A DNA stretch of 64,000 nucleotides from Macrostomum hystrix (GCA_950097015.1 CATNEN010000024.1:1138001-1202000); one strand, 5' to 3'. Counted from the first letter of the stretch, positions 22,597 through 35,400 are shown. Notes: generated by a model not told the origin, from the letters alone. A program made the numbers and translations.

Positions 22597-25500
22597 ATGT
22601 ACTCAGTCGAAGATGCCGACTCCGACGACAAGGAGGCTCTGATTGGCCGCAACGGCTTCGCTGACAACAACAATCATCGCCGACGTCTGCCGCCCCGTCG
22701 GAAGAAGAAGAGAGGCGGCTTGCCAGACGACGCCTCAGCGGCTGCGGCGGCGTCTGCTGCGACCTCGTCACGTTGTTGCTCCGCGAGTCGCGCTTTCGAC
22801 CTACACGCCGGCATGATTGTCGCCGGCTTAGCCTGCGGCCTCGCGTTGGGCATGCCGGGCCCGACCCTGCTGGCTCTTGAGCGTTCCACCGGCTCCAGAG
22901 AGGACCAGGTTGTCCTGCTGTTCGCCGGCCGAGCCGTTGGCGGTCTTGGCGGCGCCCTGCTAGGCCGCTTCCTGGCCGAGTTCGCCTCGCCCCGTGTCCT
23001 AGCCTCGGTTGGCCTGGCTGGAGCCTCCATTGGCAGCCTGCTGGTACTGCTCTGCGACAAGATCTGGTCACTGATGCCGGCTTTTGCTGTTCAGGTTCGT
23101 GGATTACCTGACTTGGATTCATTATTGGATTGCTAGTCTAGCCTGTGTGTGAAGGGATTGGATTGCTAGTCTTGCCTGTGTGTGAAGGGATTGGATTGCT
23201 AGTCTTGCCTGTGTGTGAAGGGATTGGATTGCTAGTCTTGCCTGTGTGTGAAGGGATTGGATTGCTAGTCTTGCCTGTGTGTGAAGGGATTGGATTGCTA
23301 GTCTAGCCTGTGTGTGAAGGGATTGGATTGCTAGTCTAGCCTGTGTGTGAAGGGATTGGATTGCTAGTCTTGCCTGTGTGTGAAGGGATTGGTTTGCTAG
23401 TCTTGCCTGTGTGTGAAGGGATTGGATTGCTAGTCTAGCCTGTGTGTGAAGGGATTGGATTGCTAGCCTAGCCTTATGTATGAAGGGATTGGATTGCTAG
23501 TCTAGCCTGTGTGTGAAGGGATTGGATTGCTAGTCTAGCCTGTGTGTGAAGGGATTGGATTGCTAGTCTTGCCTGTGTGTGAAGGGATTGGATTGCTAGT
23601 CTAGCCTGTGTGTGAAGGGATTGGATTGCTAGTCTAGCCTGTGTGTGAAGGGATTGGATTGCTAGCCTAGCCTTATGTATGAAGGGATTGGATTGCTAGT
23701 CTTGCCTGTGTGTGAAGGGATTGGATTGCTAGTCTAGCCTGTGTGTGAAGGGATTGGATTGCTAGCCTAGCCTGTGTGTGAAGGGATTGGATTGCTAGCC
23801 TAGCCTTATGTATGAAGGGATTGGATTGCTAGTCTAGCCTGTGTGTGAAGGGATTGGATTGCTAGCCTAGCCTGTGTGTGAAGGGATTGGATTGCTAGCC
23901 TAGCCTTATGTATGAAGGGATTGGATTGCTAGTCTAGCCTGTGTGTGAAGGGATTGGATTTCTAGCCTAGCCTTATGTATGAAGGGATTGGATTGCTAGC
24001 CTAGCCTTATGTATGAAGGGATTGGATTGCTAGTCTAGCCTGTGTGTGAAGGGATTGGATTGCTAGCCTAGCCTTGTGTATGAAGGGATTGGATTGCTAG
24101 TCTAGGCTTATGTATGAAGGGATTGGATTGCTAGTCTAGCCTGTGTGTGAGGGGATTGGATTGCTAGCCTGCCTTATGTATGAAGGGATTGAATTGCTAG
24201 CCTAGCCTTATGTATGAAGGGATTGGATTGCTAGTCTTGCCTGTGTGTGAAGGGATTGGATTGCTAGTCTTGCCTGTGTGTGAAGGGATTGGATTGCTAG
24301 TCTTGCCTGTGTGTGAAGGGATTGGATTGCTAGTCTTGCCTGTGTGTGAAGGGATTGGATTGCTAGTCTTGCCTGTGTGTGAAGGGATTGGATTGCTAGT
24401 CTTGCCTGTGTGTGAAGGGATTGGATTGCTAGTCTTGCCTGTGTGTGAAGGGATTGGATTGCTAGTCTAGCCTGTGTGTGAAGGGATTGGATTGCTAGTC
24501 TTGCCTGTGTGTGAAGGGATTGGTTTGCTAGTCTTGCCTGTGTGTGAAGGGATTGGATTGCTAGTCTTGCCTGTGTGTGAAGGGATTGGATTGCTAGTCT
24601 AGCCTGTGTGTGAAGGGATTGGATTGCTAGCCTAGCCTTATGTATGAAGGGATTGGATTGCTAGTCTAGCCTGTGTGTGAAGGGATTGGATTGCTAGTCT
24701 AGCCTGTGTGTGAAGGGATTGGATTGCTAGTCTTGCCTGTGTGTGAAGGGATTGGATTGCTAGTCTAGCCTGTGTGTGAAGGGATTGGATTGCTAGTCTA
24801 GCCTGTGTGTGAAGGGATTGGATTGCTAGCCTAGCCTTATGTATGAAGGGATTGGATTGCTAGTCTTGCCTGTGTGTGAAGGGATTGGATTGCTAGTCTA
24901 GCCTGTGTGTGAAGGGATTGGATTGCTAGCCTAGCCTGTGTGTGAAGGGATTGGATTGCTAGCCTAGCCTTATGTATGAAGGGATTGGATTGCTAGTCTA
25001 GCCTGTGTGTGAAGGGATTGGATTGCTAGCCTAGCCTGTGTGTGAAGGGATTGGATTGCTAGCCTAGCCTTATGTATGAAGGGATTGGATTGCTAGTCTA
25101 GCCTGTGTGTGAAGGGATTGGATTTCTAGCCTAGCCTTATGTATGAAGGGATTGGATTGCTAGCCTAGCCTTATGTATGAAGGGATTGGATTGCTAGTCT
25201 AGCCTGTGTGTGAAGGGATTGGATTGCTAGCCTAGCCTTGTGTATGAAGGGATTGGATTGCTAGTCTAGGCTTATGTATGAAGGGATTGGATTGCTAGTC
25301 TAGCCTGTGTGTGAGGGGATTGGATTGCTAGCCTGCCTTATGTATGAAGGGATTGAATTGCTAGCCTAGCCTTATGTATGAAGGGATTGGATTGCTAGTC
25401 TGGCCTGTGTGTGAAGGGACTGGATTTCTAGCCTAGCCTTATGTATGCAGGGATTGGATTGCTAGCCTAGCCTTATGTATTGGATTGCTAGTTTAGCCTG

Positions 25501-28262
25501 TGTGTGAAGGGATTGGATTGCTAGCCTAGCCTTGTGTATGAATGGATTGGATTGCTAGTCTTGCCTGTGTGTGAAGGGATTGGATTGCTAGTCTAGCCTG
25601 TGTGTGAAGGGATTGGATTGCTAGTCTAGCCTGTGTGTGAAGGGATTGGATTGCTAGCCTAGCCTTATGTGTGAAGGGATTGGATTGCTAGCCTAGCCTT
25701 GTGTATGAAGGGATTGGATTGCTAGTCTAGCCTGTGTGTGAAGGGATTGGATTGCTAGTCTAGTCTGTGTGTGAAGGGATTGGATTGCTAGTCTAGTCCG
25801 ATAAGCTTGAGACTTTCCGATCCGATAAGCTTGAGACTTTCCGATCTCCGCCTTCCTCTCTGGCAGGGCTTCGGCCTGCTGCTGTGCCTCAGCGCCGCCT
25901 CGGCCATATTCCAGCATCACTACTCGGCCAGCGGCCTGCCCAGACGCCTATTTTTAGCAGCCGTCGCTCTTGGCTCTCTGTTGGCGCCTCTAGCGGCCGT
26001 GGCCTGCGCCAACTCCATCGGCGGCGGCATCGGCGGCGGCCTCGTGTCTGGCAATGCCAGCCTGCTGCGTCAGCACAAGGAAATCCGCGTTCTGGGAGCG
26101 GCTGCTGGCCTGGCAAGATCCGGTCGAGCCGTTGTCGCAGAATTCGACAAAAACAATTCAATTTCTGCTTCTGTCCGGGTTGAAGCTTTGACTGCGCCGA
26201 TTACATTGCCAACGACACTACCGCATTCACTGCCGAAGTCATTACCAACATCCTTACCGGCGTCATTGCCAACGTCACAAAGCTCGTCATTACCGTCAGC
26301 TTTACCAACTTCGTCTTCGCCCCCGCCTCCTCCCCCGCCTCCTCCCCCGCCTCCTCCGAATTCAAGGAAGCCCATCTTCACGGACAGCAAGCTACTGAAC
26401 CAGAACCCTAAAGTGGCCGATGGCAGCGTTCACGGCAGTGAGGTGAAGCTTCATAAGGAGACTCAACGGGTGAACAGTATTCACAATGGCCAGCACCCGT
26501 CCGGACAGGTTGGCGGTGGTAAAGTAACGACAACAGCCGCCAAGCCTAGCTTAAATGACTCTACTAACAGTAGTGTGACTAGTCAATCCGAAACTAACGC
26601 TAGTACTGTTGAGCCACTGTTCAATACGAATGAGACAACCGCTTTAACAAACTCATCGTTAACGACAGCAACGAAAAATAGCAGTGTTTCTACCGTAGCC
26701 AAGTTTCTACCGACCAGCACACCTGTAGTAGCAATAAAGACTACAGTCGGCACTCAAACTCCCACTACTACTATGAGTAGTTCAACTACTTTTTCTCTCA
26801 CAACCGCTACTTCAACTGGCACAACAGCAAAGACTAGTAAATATGTAGCGACAAAAACTTCGATTTCTACCACAGCCAACTCGTCTAAAGCTGCAGCAAA
26901 GACAACGGTACCGTTTAGCACTAGGCCAGCGACTTCAGTCAAGGCTACGACAACGTCTGGTGTCTTATCTACATCGTCGGCAACAAAGACTTCAATTGCT
27001 GCAACTCCACCAACTTCGACAACAACGGCGACTCTGACAACGCCGACTTCGTCGCCGGCAGCCGTGGCGCTGGCCTACTGGCGCGGCCTGACCTCCCTGC
27101 AGTCGCTGTACATCTTACTGGCCGGCGCTACTGCCGCCGCCGCTCTGCCGCTCGCCCTGTGCGCCTGCTGCTGCCCGGCCTACCAGTTCCCGCCGGCCGC
27201 TTCGGCTGCCGCTTTCTCAACCGTCTCCATGACGGCCGATCACGTGATCATGCGAGTCTGCCTATTCTGCGGCGGATTCTGCCTGCACGGCCTCGAAGTG
27301 ACGCTCGGGGGCTACCTGTTCAGCTACTCGGTGCGCTACCTGAACTTGAACGTGCAATCTGGCCTTCTGATCACCGGCTTATTGTACCTAGGCCTACTCC
27401 TGTCACGCCTGCTGGCCCTCTGCTGCTGCTGCATGCGATGCCTCAGGGCGCCACTGCTCCAGCTGGTCCTTGCAGCCGTCCTGCTCACCGCCGGATCCCT
27501 TATGTTCTGGCCGTCTGGCAGCAGCTGGCTGTGGACTGCCGCGCTGCTCTCTGGAGTCGGCCTGGCACCCATGCTGCCCGCTATGGCTGACCTGTGCGAG
27601 CGGCTCATGTCGCCTGGCAATTTCAGGTGACTTGGGGCCTATTCTACCCTAACCCGTCCTTAGACTCCCCAGTTCCTTTGATGTGCCGCCGCTACTCTCT
27701 ATTCCTCTAGACTCCCGAGTTCCTTTGATGTGCCGCTGCTACCCTCTATCCCTAGACTCCCCAGTTACTTTGATGTGCCGCCACTAGTCTCCTTCCCTAT
27801 ATACTCCCCAGTTCATTTGATGCGCCGCCGCTATGTGCTGAGTTCCCCTGATAATTAATATCTAAATATCTGAAGCCTTTTGTTTCAAGGTGCGCCACTG
27901 TGTTTCTACTTTGTGGCCAACTAACTGGCGAGATGCTGGTGCCCGCCCTCACTGGCTACCTGCACCGGGCCACATCCAGTCCCGGAGCTCTAGTTCGCGT
28001 CACTAGCCCGCTACTGCTGGCCGCCCTGTGCTCCCTGGCCGTCATCGGAGTCTTGGCCAAGACTCGCTTCGCTTCGTCAGCCGCAGCGCGGCATCTGCGA
28101 GTGGGCGGCGGCGCTGGCGGCTCCGCCTCTGCAGCCATCGGAGTTGACGACATCGAAGACGACGTATTTAGCGACGACGAATCTAATGACGAATTCGACA
28201 TGACCGAGTTGTTGCGCGGCGGCAGTAACGGCGGTACTACACGCGCCAGTCCGCATACTTGA
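22597..28262 (+). CDS. MFSD4: MFSD4-like major facilitator transporter with a mucin-like loop
   Basis: Membrane transporter of the major facilitator superfamily; relatives (MFSD4A/B, NaGLT1-like) are linked to sugar transport, but the substrate here is unknown. Exons 22597-23094, 25867-27626 and 27890-28262 join in phase (0, 2) to 876 residues. Residues 1-67 are a charged cytosolic N-terminus; about 68-213 hold the first helices, with GMPGPTLLALE and GRAVGGLGGALLGR, the MFSD4 helix 1-2 pattern. Residues 215-564 are a Ser/Thr/Pro-rich insert including a Pro run near 318-330; the remaining helices follow. NFRCATVFLLCGQLTGEM, split by the second junction, matches the MFSD4 pattern KGCATTVL...GEM. 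In vertebrates the corresponding loop is under 100 residues. The tail has an acidic stretch (DDIEDDVFSDDESNDEFD). ATG 22597 is chosen because the frame upstream is repeat-derived; an earlier start (QKQQQQQQ) is possible. Confidence 0.88.
23128..25800. repeat. 33-bp tandem array filling MFSD4 intron 1
   Basis: About 80 copies of a 33-bp unit containing GGGATTGGATTGCTAGTCTA and GCCTGTGTGTGAA. Variants include TCTTGCC, CCTAGCC and GCCTTATGTATGAA. The array starts about 35 bp after the exon 1 donor and ends about 65 bp before the exon 2 acceptor. Rare variants recur in the same order 1164 bp apart, marking an internal duplication. The unit is related to the array at 29.3-30.5 kb. Confidence 0.97.
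27640..27840. repeat. About 47-bp short tandem array in MFSD4 intron 2
   Basis: Four diverged copies containing AGACTCCCCAGTTCCTTTGA and TGTGCCGCCGCTACTCTCTA. They occupy nearly the whole of the 263-bp intron. Confidence 0.85.
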
Positions 28263-28639
28263 TCACTATTCTAATCTATACCCATTGTTTCATATCTTGG
28301 CCAAATTGTGACATTTTTCGTGTCTGTGTTTGTGTGTGCCAGTTGCGCATTAGACTACTGCCAGCTTCAAAATTATCTGGGCCTCAGCTTTTAAGATTTG
28401 CTCTAAGAAGTTCACTAATTTTCACTGCAATTGAGTTCTTAGATCGAATAGAAACCATTCTGGCTTTCTGCCAAAAAAACCTGCCTGGCTTTTTCACTGG
28501 CTCGCTTGGATTTCCCCGCTGTTCGCTAGAATTTTCCCTGGGATTTCCCTAAGATAAATTCCTTGATCGGTTTCCCGTCTTTAAGTTATCAACTGAATAT
28601 CCCGCTGATACTTTATACCTGGAATTTACATGCCGGAAT

Positions 28640-28910
28640 TCCCATGGAGTTAAAAAGTTTTCCAATCGAAAATTCCCGATAATGGTTGCCCAAGGAAATT
28701 ACCTGCTTGGATTTTCCCGTCCAGATTCCCCCAAGATTTCCCCCATCGGATTTCCCCGTCCGGATTCCCCGGGGATTTCCTCACTCGGATTTTCCCGTCC
28801 AGATTCCCCCAAGATTTCCCCCATCGGATTTCCCCGTCCGGATTCCCCGGGGATTTCCTCACTCGGATTTCCCCGTCCGGATTCCCCGGGATTTCCTCAC
28901 TCTGATTTCC
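28640..28910. repeat. Tandem array 3' of MFSD4
   Basis: Units of the form GGATTTCCCCGTCCGGATTC followed by CCCGGGGATTTCCTCACTC or CCCCAAGATTTCCCCCATC; two of these make a roughly 75-bp higher-order repeat. Degenerate single copies begin upstream at about 28490. Confidence 0.88.
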
Positions 28911-29261
28911 AATAGTTTTAAATGGTATTCAGAATTCCATTTCCTAATAAGTGTCCTAATTTCCCTAAGTATGTTCAGAAATGTAGACTTGAGTTGGGCG
29001 GAAACACTAATTTTCTGGCTGTATCGTGTTTTACTCCTTATGCCCCTTTAATGGGTATGGACTTGACCTAAGGGCTATATAGCCAATTGCTAAATGTACG
29101 CTAAATCTACATTGTCTCCATGACACGATTCGCACAAACTATTGCACTTTAGGACATTGAAGCTGGACAGCAGTCAATGCATTATTATTTAAGTTAATCT
29201 GTTTATTTTTGTGTTTTTTCTTTTAATTTTTTTTGCTGCTCGTATAACTTTCATATTCCAC

Positions 29262-30490
29262 TCTCCATTAGAATGGATTGCTAATCTATCCCATGGATGA
29301 AGGAATAATGGATTGCTAATCTATCCCATGGATGAAGGAATAATGGATTGCTAATCTATCCCATGGATGAAGAAATAATGGATTGCTAATCTATCCCATG
29401 GATCAAGGAACAGAATGGATTGCTAATCTATCCCATGGATGAAGGAACAGAATGGATTGCTAATCTATCCCATGGATCAAGGAACAGAATGGATTGCTAA
29501 TCTATCCCATGGATGAAGGAACAGAATGGATTGCTAATCTATCCCATGGATGAAGGAACAGAATGGATTGCTAATCTATCCCATGGATGAAGGAATGAAT
29601 GGATTGCTAATCTATCCTATGGATGAAGGAATGAATGGATTGCTAATCTATCCTATGGATGAAGGAACAGAATGGATTGCTAATCTATCCCATGGATGAA
29701 GAAATGCATGGATTGCTAATCTATCCCATGGATGAAGAAATGAATGGATTGATAATCTATCCCATGGATGAAGGAATAATGGATTGCTAATCTATCCCAT
29801 GGATGAAGAAATAATGGATTGCTAATCTATCCCATGGATGAAGGAACAGAATGGATTGCTAATCTATCCCATGGATGAAGAAATGCATGGATTGCTAATC
29901 TATGCCATGGATGAAGAAATGAATGGATTGCTAATCTATCCCATGGATGAAGGAATATAATGGATTGGTAATCTTTGCCATGGATGAAAGAATATAATGG
30001 ATTGCTAATCTATGCCATGGATGAAGAAATGAATGGATTGCTAATGTATGCCATGGATGAAGAAATGAATGGATTGCTAATCTATCCCATGGATGAAGAA
30101 ATGAATGGATTGGTAATCTATGCCATGGATGAAGAAATGAATGGATTGCTAATCTATCCCATGGATGAAGGAATAGAATGTATTGGTAATCTTTGCCATG
30201 GATGAAGGAATAGAATGGATTGCTAATCTATCCCATGGATGAAGAAATAATGGATTGCTAATCTATCCCATGGATCAAGGAACAGAATGGATTGCTAATC
30301 TATCCCATGGATGAAGGAACAGAATGGATTGCTAATCTATTTCATGGATGAAGGAATAGAATGGATTGCTAATCTATCCCATGGATGAAGGAATAGAATG
30401 GATTGCTAATCTATCCCCCGGATGAAGGAATAGAATGAATTGCTAATCTATCCCATGGATGAAGGAATAGATTGGATTGCTAATCTATAC
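29262..30490. repeat. 35-37-bp tandem array between MFSD4 and FBF1
   Basis: About 34 units containing AATGGATTGCTAATCTATCC followed by CATGGATGAAGGAACAG, with AATA, ATGA or ACAG ends. The same family fills FBF1 intron 5 (34.85-35.2 kb) and, diverged, MFSD4 intron 1. Confidence 0.96.
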
Positions 30491-31439
30491 CATAGCAACA
30501 AAACTTATGCCATTATAATAGGAGCGAGGAGAGTAAAAGTTTTTATCCCTATTTTCAAAAAAAGGATTTAGATCATTAGTCCACTGTCTCGTCTTCTTCA
30601 TTGCCATTAATTTACAGCTGCAGTGTGTCAGTTCTCCCCTAAGTGTGTAAATTATCGGCAATAGTTTTTAGAGGCCTAGTTTAGTGACGGCGATATTCAC
30701 AACCGCTAGTTTGACATTCTGTTATGTTTTTTTCTATCTCGTATTTATAACAATGAATTGGTAGTGCCCTCTTTGAGATTTAATATTCGACTGAGTGAAT
30801 AGCTTTGTATTTTCGCTATATACTGTCCACAACCAGGTGTTTTCATTCGGTCTAGAAAGTAAAAAACGCATGCATTCATTTACAATCAAACACAATGACA
30901 CTCGAAGAAAGTGGCGACCACAGAGCCAGCTAACAGTCTGATAGTTATTTTCATTCGAGCTTGTGATCGCGCCTTCAAAAGAAAGCTTTTTTGTTATGTT
31001 GTGCTTTTTTTGGTTGTCCATCATTGATTATCATGAAATTATCATGAAGTTAACAAATTTAATATTATTCAGTATTCGCATGTTCAAGATTTTCCTCGTT
31101 ACGAATTTTCTTAGGAAATCAAACTACTGATCATAGTTAATATGCTCGGTTATTTTCGCTGCTAACTATGCTGCTGTTCAGTAGTGCTGCCAGTTTTTTT
31201 TGTTCTCTTATACACTCACTGCACATCTTTGACATTATTGATAAAGATTTGATAAGCTAAAACTCGTAGATTGTTTTTCCTGTCACAACCAGAATGTGGA
31301 GTTTATATTTTGGATTCAAATAAACTGCACAATATCACTATGCGCTCTGTTCTTCTGCAGTAGTCTCACTAATTTAAAGCTTATCGATCCGCCTTCGTTC
31401 TTCGTATTGTTATTTCGAATCAAAATCCTGCGCAGTTTT
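30491..31439. other. No gene seen
   Basis: AT-rich sequence between two arrays in the convergent MFSD4/FBF1 space. Short open frames here lack domains and exon-like composition. Confidence 0.5.
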
Positions 31440-32130
31440 TTAGTCAGGGAATTCTGTGAGTCGGGATTTCGGGATGTCGGCGAGTCGAAATAGCAGGGAG
31501 TCGGGATGTCGATAAGTCAAGTGTCGATCTCTATGAGTGAGGATTCGGTGAGTCAGGATGTTGATAACTCGAAATGTCGTTGAGTCAAGATGTTGATAAG
31601 TCAGGAAGTTGATAAGTCGAAATTTTTCCGTGAGTCAGAATGTTGATAAGTAGAAATGTCGATGAGTCAGGATGTTGATAAGTCGAAATGTCGGTGAGTC
31701 AGAATGTTGATAAGTCGAAATGTCGGTGAGTCAGAATGTTGATAAGTCGAAATGTCGGTGAGTCAGAATGTTGATAAGTCGAAATGTCGGTGAGTCAGGA
31801 TGTTGATAAGTCAGGATGTTGATAATTCGAAATGTCGATGAGTCAGGATGTTGATAAGTCGAAATTTCGTGAGTCAGGATGTTGATAAGTCGAAATTTCA
31901 TGAGTCAGGATGTTGATAAGTCAGGATGTTGATAAGTCGAAATTTCATGAGTCAGGATGTTGATAAGTCAGGATGTTGATAAGTCAGGATGTTGATAAGT
32001 CGAAATGTCGGTGAGTCAGGATGTTGATAAGTCGAAATGTCGATGAGTCAGGATGTTGATAAGTCGAAACGTCGGTGAGTCAGGATGTCGGTGAGTCAAG
32101 ATTACGATTTATCAAAATGTCGGTGAGTGG
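31440..32130. repeat. About 32-bp tandem array downstream of FBF1
   Basis: Units of GTCAGGATGTTGATAAGTCG followed by AAATGTCGGTGA, with shorter variants lacking the GTCGGT part. Coherent from about 31500 to 32100, in the 3' flank of FBF1. Confidence 0.93.
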
Positions 32131-32271
32131 GGTTGGCGAGAGTTGAGTTGAGGATGAGTCGAAATGTGTCGTGAAGTCGGCGCATTGGTATGGAACCAAA
32201 TTAGGAATAAGATGTGTAAAGTACTTAACAATTCATTGTTGAATTTACTAATCCAGTTAGTCGGAGTGCAC

Positions 32272-32277
32272 TTTATT
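32272..32277 (-). promoter_or_regulatory. Candidate FBF1 poly(A) signal
   Basis: TTTATT on the plus strand gives AATAAA on the FBF1 strand, about 200 nt after the FBF1 stop codon. A plausible 3' UTR length, but not proven. Confidence 0.35.
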
Positions 32278-32473
32278 GTGTATTTAGCTAAAGAATATTT
32301 TACAATTATAAGTTTCAACCAAAGAAAAGAGATACTAAAGGCATTTAAAGTTTTAGTTAATTCGAGTATCGACATGGCACAGCCATAGACTAAATTGAAA
32401 TAATTGAATAAGATGAAACCAGCTGACGCTTGCACGCTTAGTGGATGCTGTCACATTTTCTAATTAGGCCTCA

Positions 32474-35400
32474 TTAACCGTATGGGGCGTGATTCAGCGA
32501 CTCCAGGTACAGCTTCTCCTCTTCTAAATCGTCCCATTGCTACAAACGGTAATAAAGAATTAAAATAAGGATGGTAGAGAATATGCATCATATTTTCATC
32601 CCAACAATGCAAGTTACTCCAGGCGCACTCAATAGTATTAAGTTTATTCTTAACAAAAAATCCCACTCTGCATGGGAATCCCACAGGGCAGGGAAATTCG
32701 ACTGTGCAGGGAAATCCCACACTGTACAGGGAAATCCCTCTGTGCAGGGAAACCACTGCTCAGGGAAATCCCACTGTGCCAAGAAATCGCACTGTGCAAG
32801 GAAATCCCACACTGGGCATGGAAATCCCACACTGTGCAAGGAATTCCCACTATGCAAGAGAAATCCCACTATGCAAGGGAAATCCCACTATAGCCAGGAA
32901 ATCCCACTGTGCAAGGAAATCCTACCGTGCAGGGAAATCCCCCTGTTCAGGGAAATCCCACTATGCAAGGAAATCCCACTGTGCAAGGAAATCCCACTAC
33001 GCTCGTATGTAGGGAAATCCCTCTGTAGAGGGAAACCACTGCTCAGGGAAATCCCACTGTGCCAAGAAATCCAATTCTGAGACAAGTCCATCCAATCCTC
33101 AAGAAGCTGAGGACGCAGCGGTAGCGGCGGCACTCACCCGGCCCCTAGAGAAGGCGAAGTCGATGGAGCCGGCCGTCCGTAGGCCAGGCAGGAAGCCGCC
33201 TACGTTCACGCCTGGCCCTGAATCGCGCACCGGGGCCCGGCAGCTGGCGCACAGCAGGCCGCCCGCACGCTTGTCCAGGCTGGCGCGCTCCTCGGCCAGC
33301 TGAATGAGCGCCTGGGACACGTCCCGCTCCTTGGCGCGCAGCTCGGCCAGTCGAGTCTGTATGCCGTCCGCTCGCCTGGACTGCTCCGCCTGCTCCATTG
33401 CAGCCGCCTCCATCTTGGCCTGCTGCTCGCGCTGAGCCCTCTCGCGGCGGGCCACCATCTGGTGATTGGCGGAGCGGCGAATGCTTGGGATTAGATTAGC
33501 AATCCATTCTCTTCCTATTCCCATGAAAAATATTAGCGATCCATTCTATTACTTCATACATGGGATAGACTAGCAATCCATTTCCAATGATCCCTTTAAA
33601 CGGTCAAGCAGAATTCCAACTTACTTCGAGACGCTCCTCTAGTGATCTTTGGCCGTCCTTCAGCTTCTCTTCTTTGAGTCTGAGTTCCTCAGCCATGGTC
33701 TCGAGATCAGATCTGGAAGAATATGAATTTTGTCGCATACCTGCATCCAGCAACACACACCAGCCGCCCAGCAGCACACACCAGCCGCCCAGCAGCACAC
33801 ACCAGCCGCACAGGAACACACACCAGCCGCACAGCAACACACACCAGCCACCCAGCAACACACACCAGCCGCACAGCAACACACACCAGCCACCCAGCAA
33901 CACACACCAGCTACCCAGCAACACACACCAGCCGCCCAGCAGCACACACCAGCCACCCAGCAACACACACCAGCCGCACAGCAACACACACCAGCCACCC
34001 AGCAACACACACCAGCCGCCCAGCAGCACACACCAGCCGCACAGCAACACACACCAGCCACCCAGCAATACACACCAGCCGCACAGCAACACACACCAGC
34101 CACCCAGCAACACACTCTGGCCACCCAGCGGCCACCAGTTGTTCCCTTCCGCTCACCTCTGCCGCAGCACTTCGCCCCGGCTGTGCCTGAGCCTGGCCTC
34201 CAGCTCCTGCAGTCTCGCCCGCTCCTCAGCCAGGGCCAGACGTTCAGCCTCGGTGTCAGCCTGGCGGGCGCCTTCGCCCAGTTTGAGGACGCGCAGCTCG
34301 GAGCGCTCGACGGCCAGCACCCGACGCTCCTCCATCAGCTGGGCGGCAAGGTCGCTCAGCCAGCGCTCAGAACGGGCGGTGTCGTCAACGCGAGCTGCGA
34401 CAGGGGAGCGATGGAACTGCGAGATTTCGATTTCTATGGACTCAAATCGTGAGTATTTTCTGCTCACCTTTCAACGCGTGCACCACTTCGTGCATGGCCT
34501 GCCGGTCGGTTGCCTCGGTTTGCCTGTGCACCTCGTCCTTGATCCGGCTGCTGTTCTCCCGATCGCTCAGTGAGCTCAGCTTCTCGGACAGGTGACTGAG
34601 CCGGTCCACCAGGTTGCTGATGGCGCCAGCGTGCGGTGCGGCCGATCGCAGAGCTTCAACATCGTTGCGGTGCTGCTCGCGGAGCAGCTCGAGTTCTCGA
34701 CGCTTCTCCTGGGCCAGCTCGTCTAGCTGGCGGTTGAAGTCGGACCGCATTGTCAGCCGCTCCTGATCTGCCTGACGCTGCGTGTCCAGGTATTTCTGCT
34801 TCAGCTGGTCATTCTCCTTCATCAGCCTGTGGTGCGGAATGCAAATGGATTGCTAATCTATCCCATGGGTAAAGGAACAGAATGGATTGCTAATCTATCC
34901 CATGGGTGAAGGAACAGAATGGATTGCTAATCTATCCCATGGGTGAAGAAACAGAATGGATTGCTAATCTATCCCATGGGTGAAGGAACAGAATGGATTG
35001 CTAATCTATCCAATGGGTGAAGGAACAGAATGGATTGCTAATCTATCCAATGGGTGAAGGAACAGAATGGATTGCTAATCTATCCAATGGGTGAAGGAAC
35101 AGAATGGATTGCTAATCTATCCAATGGGTGAAGGAACAGAATGGATTGCTAATCTATCCAATGGGTGAAGGAACAGAATGGATTGCTAATCTATCCAACC
35201 CATCAGGGAGTAGAATATTTTAGGAATCAAGGAATGTTTTATATAATGGATGGAAATTTTGAATCGGGTTTTTTTAAGATATCTTCCTTAGTTTATTTAG
35301 AGTTTAATAAGAGTTTTTAGTTTTTAGAGGCTTGGACAAAAAACGCCATTGCGACTGCTAGCAGTACGAGATAGATACGCATACTATCAAGCCAACTCAC

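Noticed and set aside
22493-23122. 209-residue minus-strand frame opposite MFSD4 exon 1
   Set aside because: Shadow of GC-rich coding sequence; the plus frame gives transporter helices and fits splice sites.
19138-25800. CRISPR-like regularity of repeats
   Set aside because: Units are directly adjacent with no unique spacers, and the surrounding genes are spliced animal genes.
33587-34573. Long plus-strand frames (up to 328 residues, Thr/His/Gln/Pro-rich)
   Set aside because: Antisense to FBF1 exons 7-8 plus the 21-bp intron 7 array; the minus-strand exon chain explains the region.
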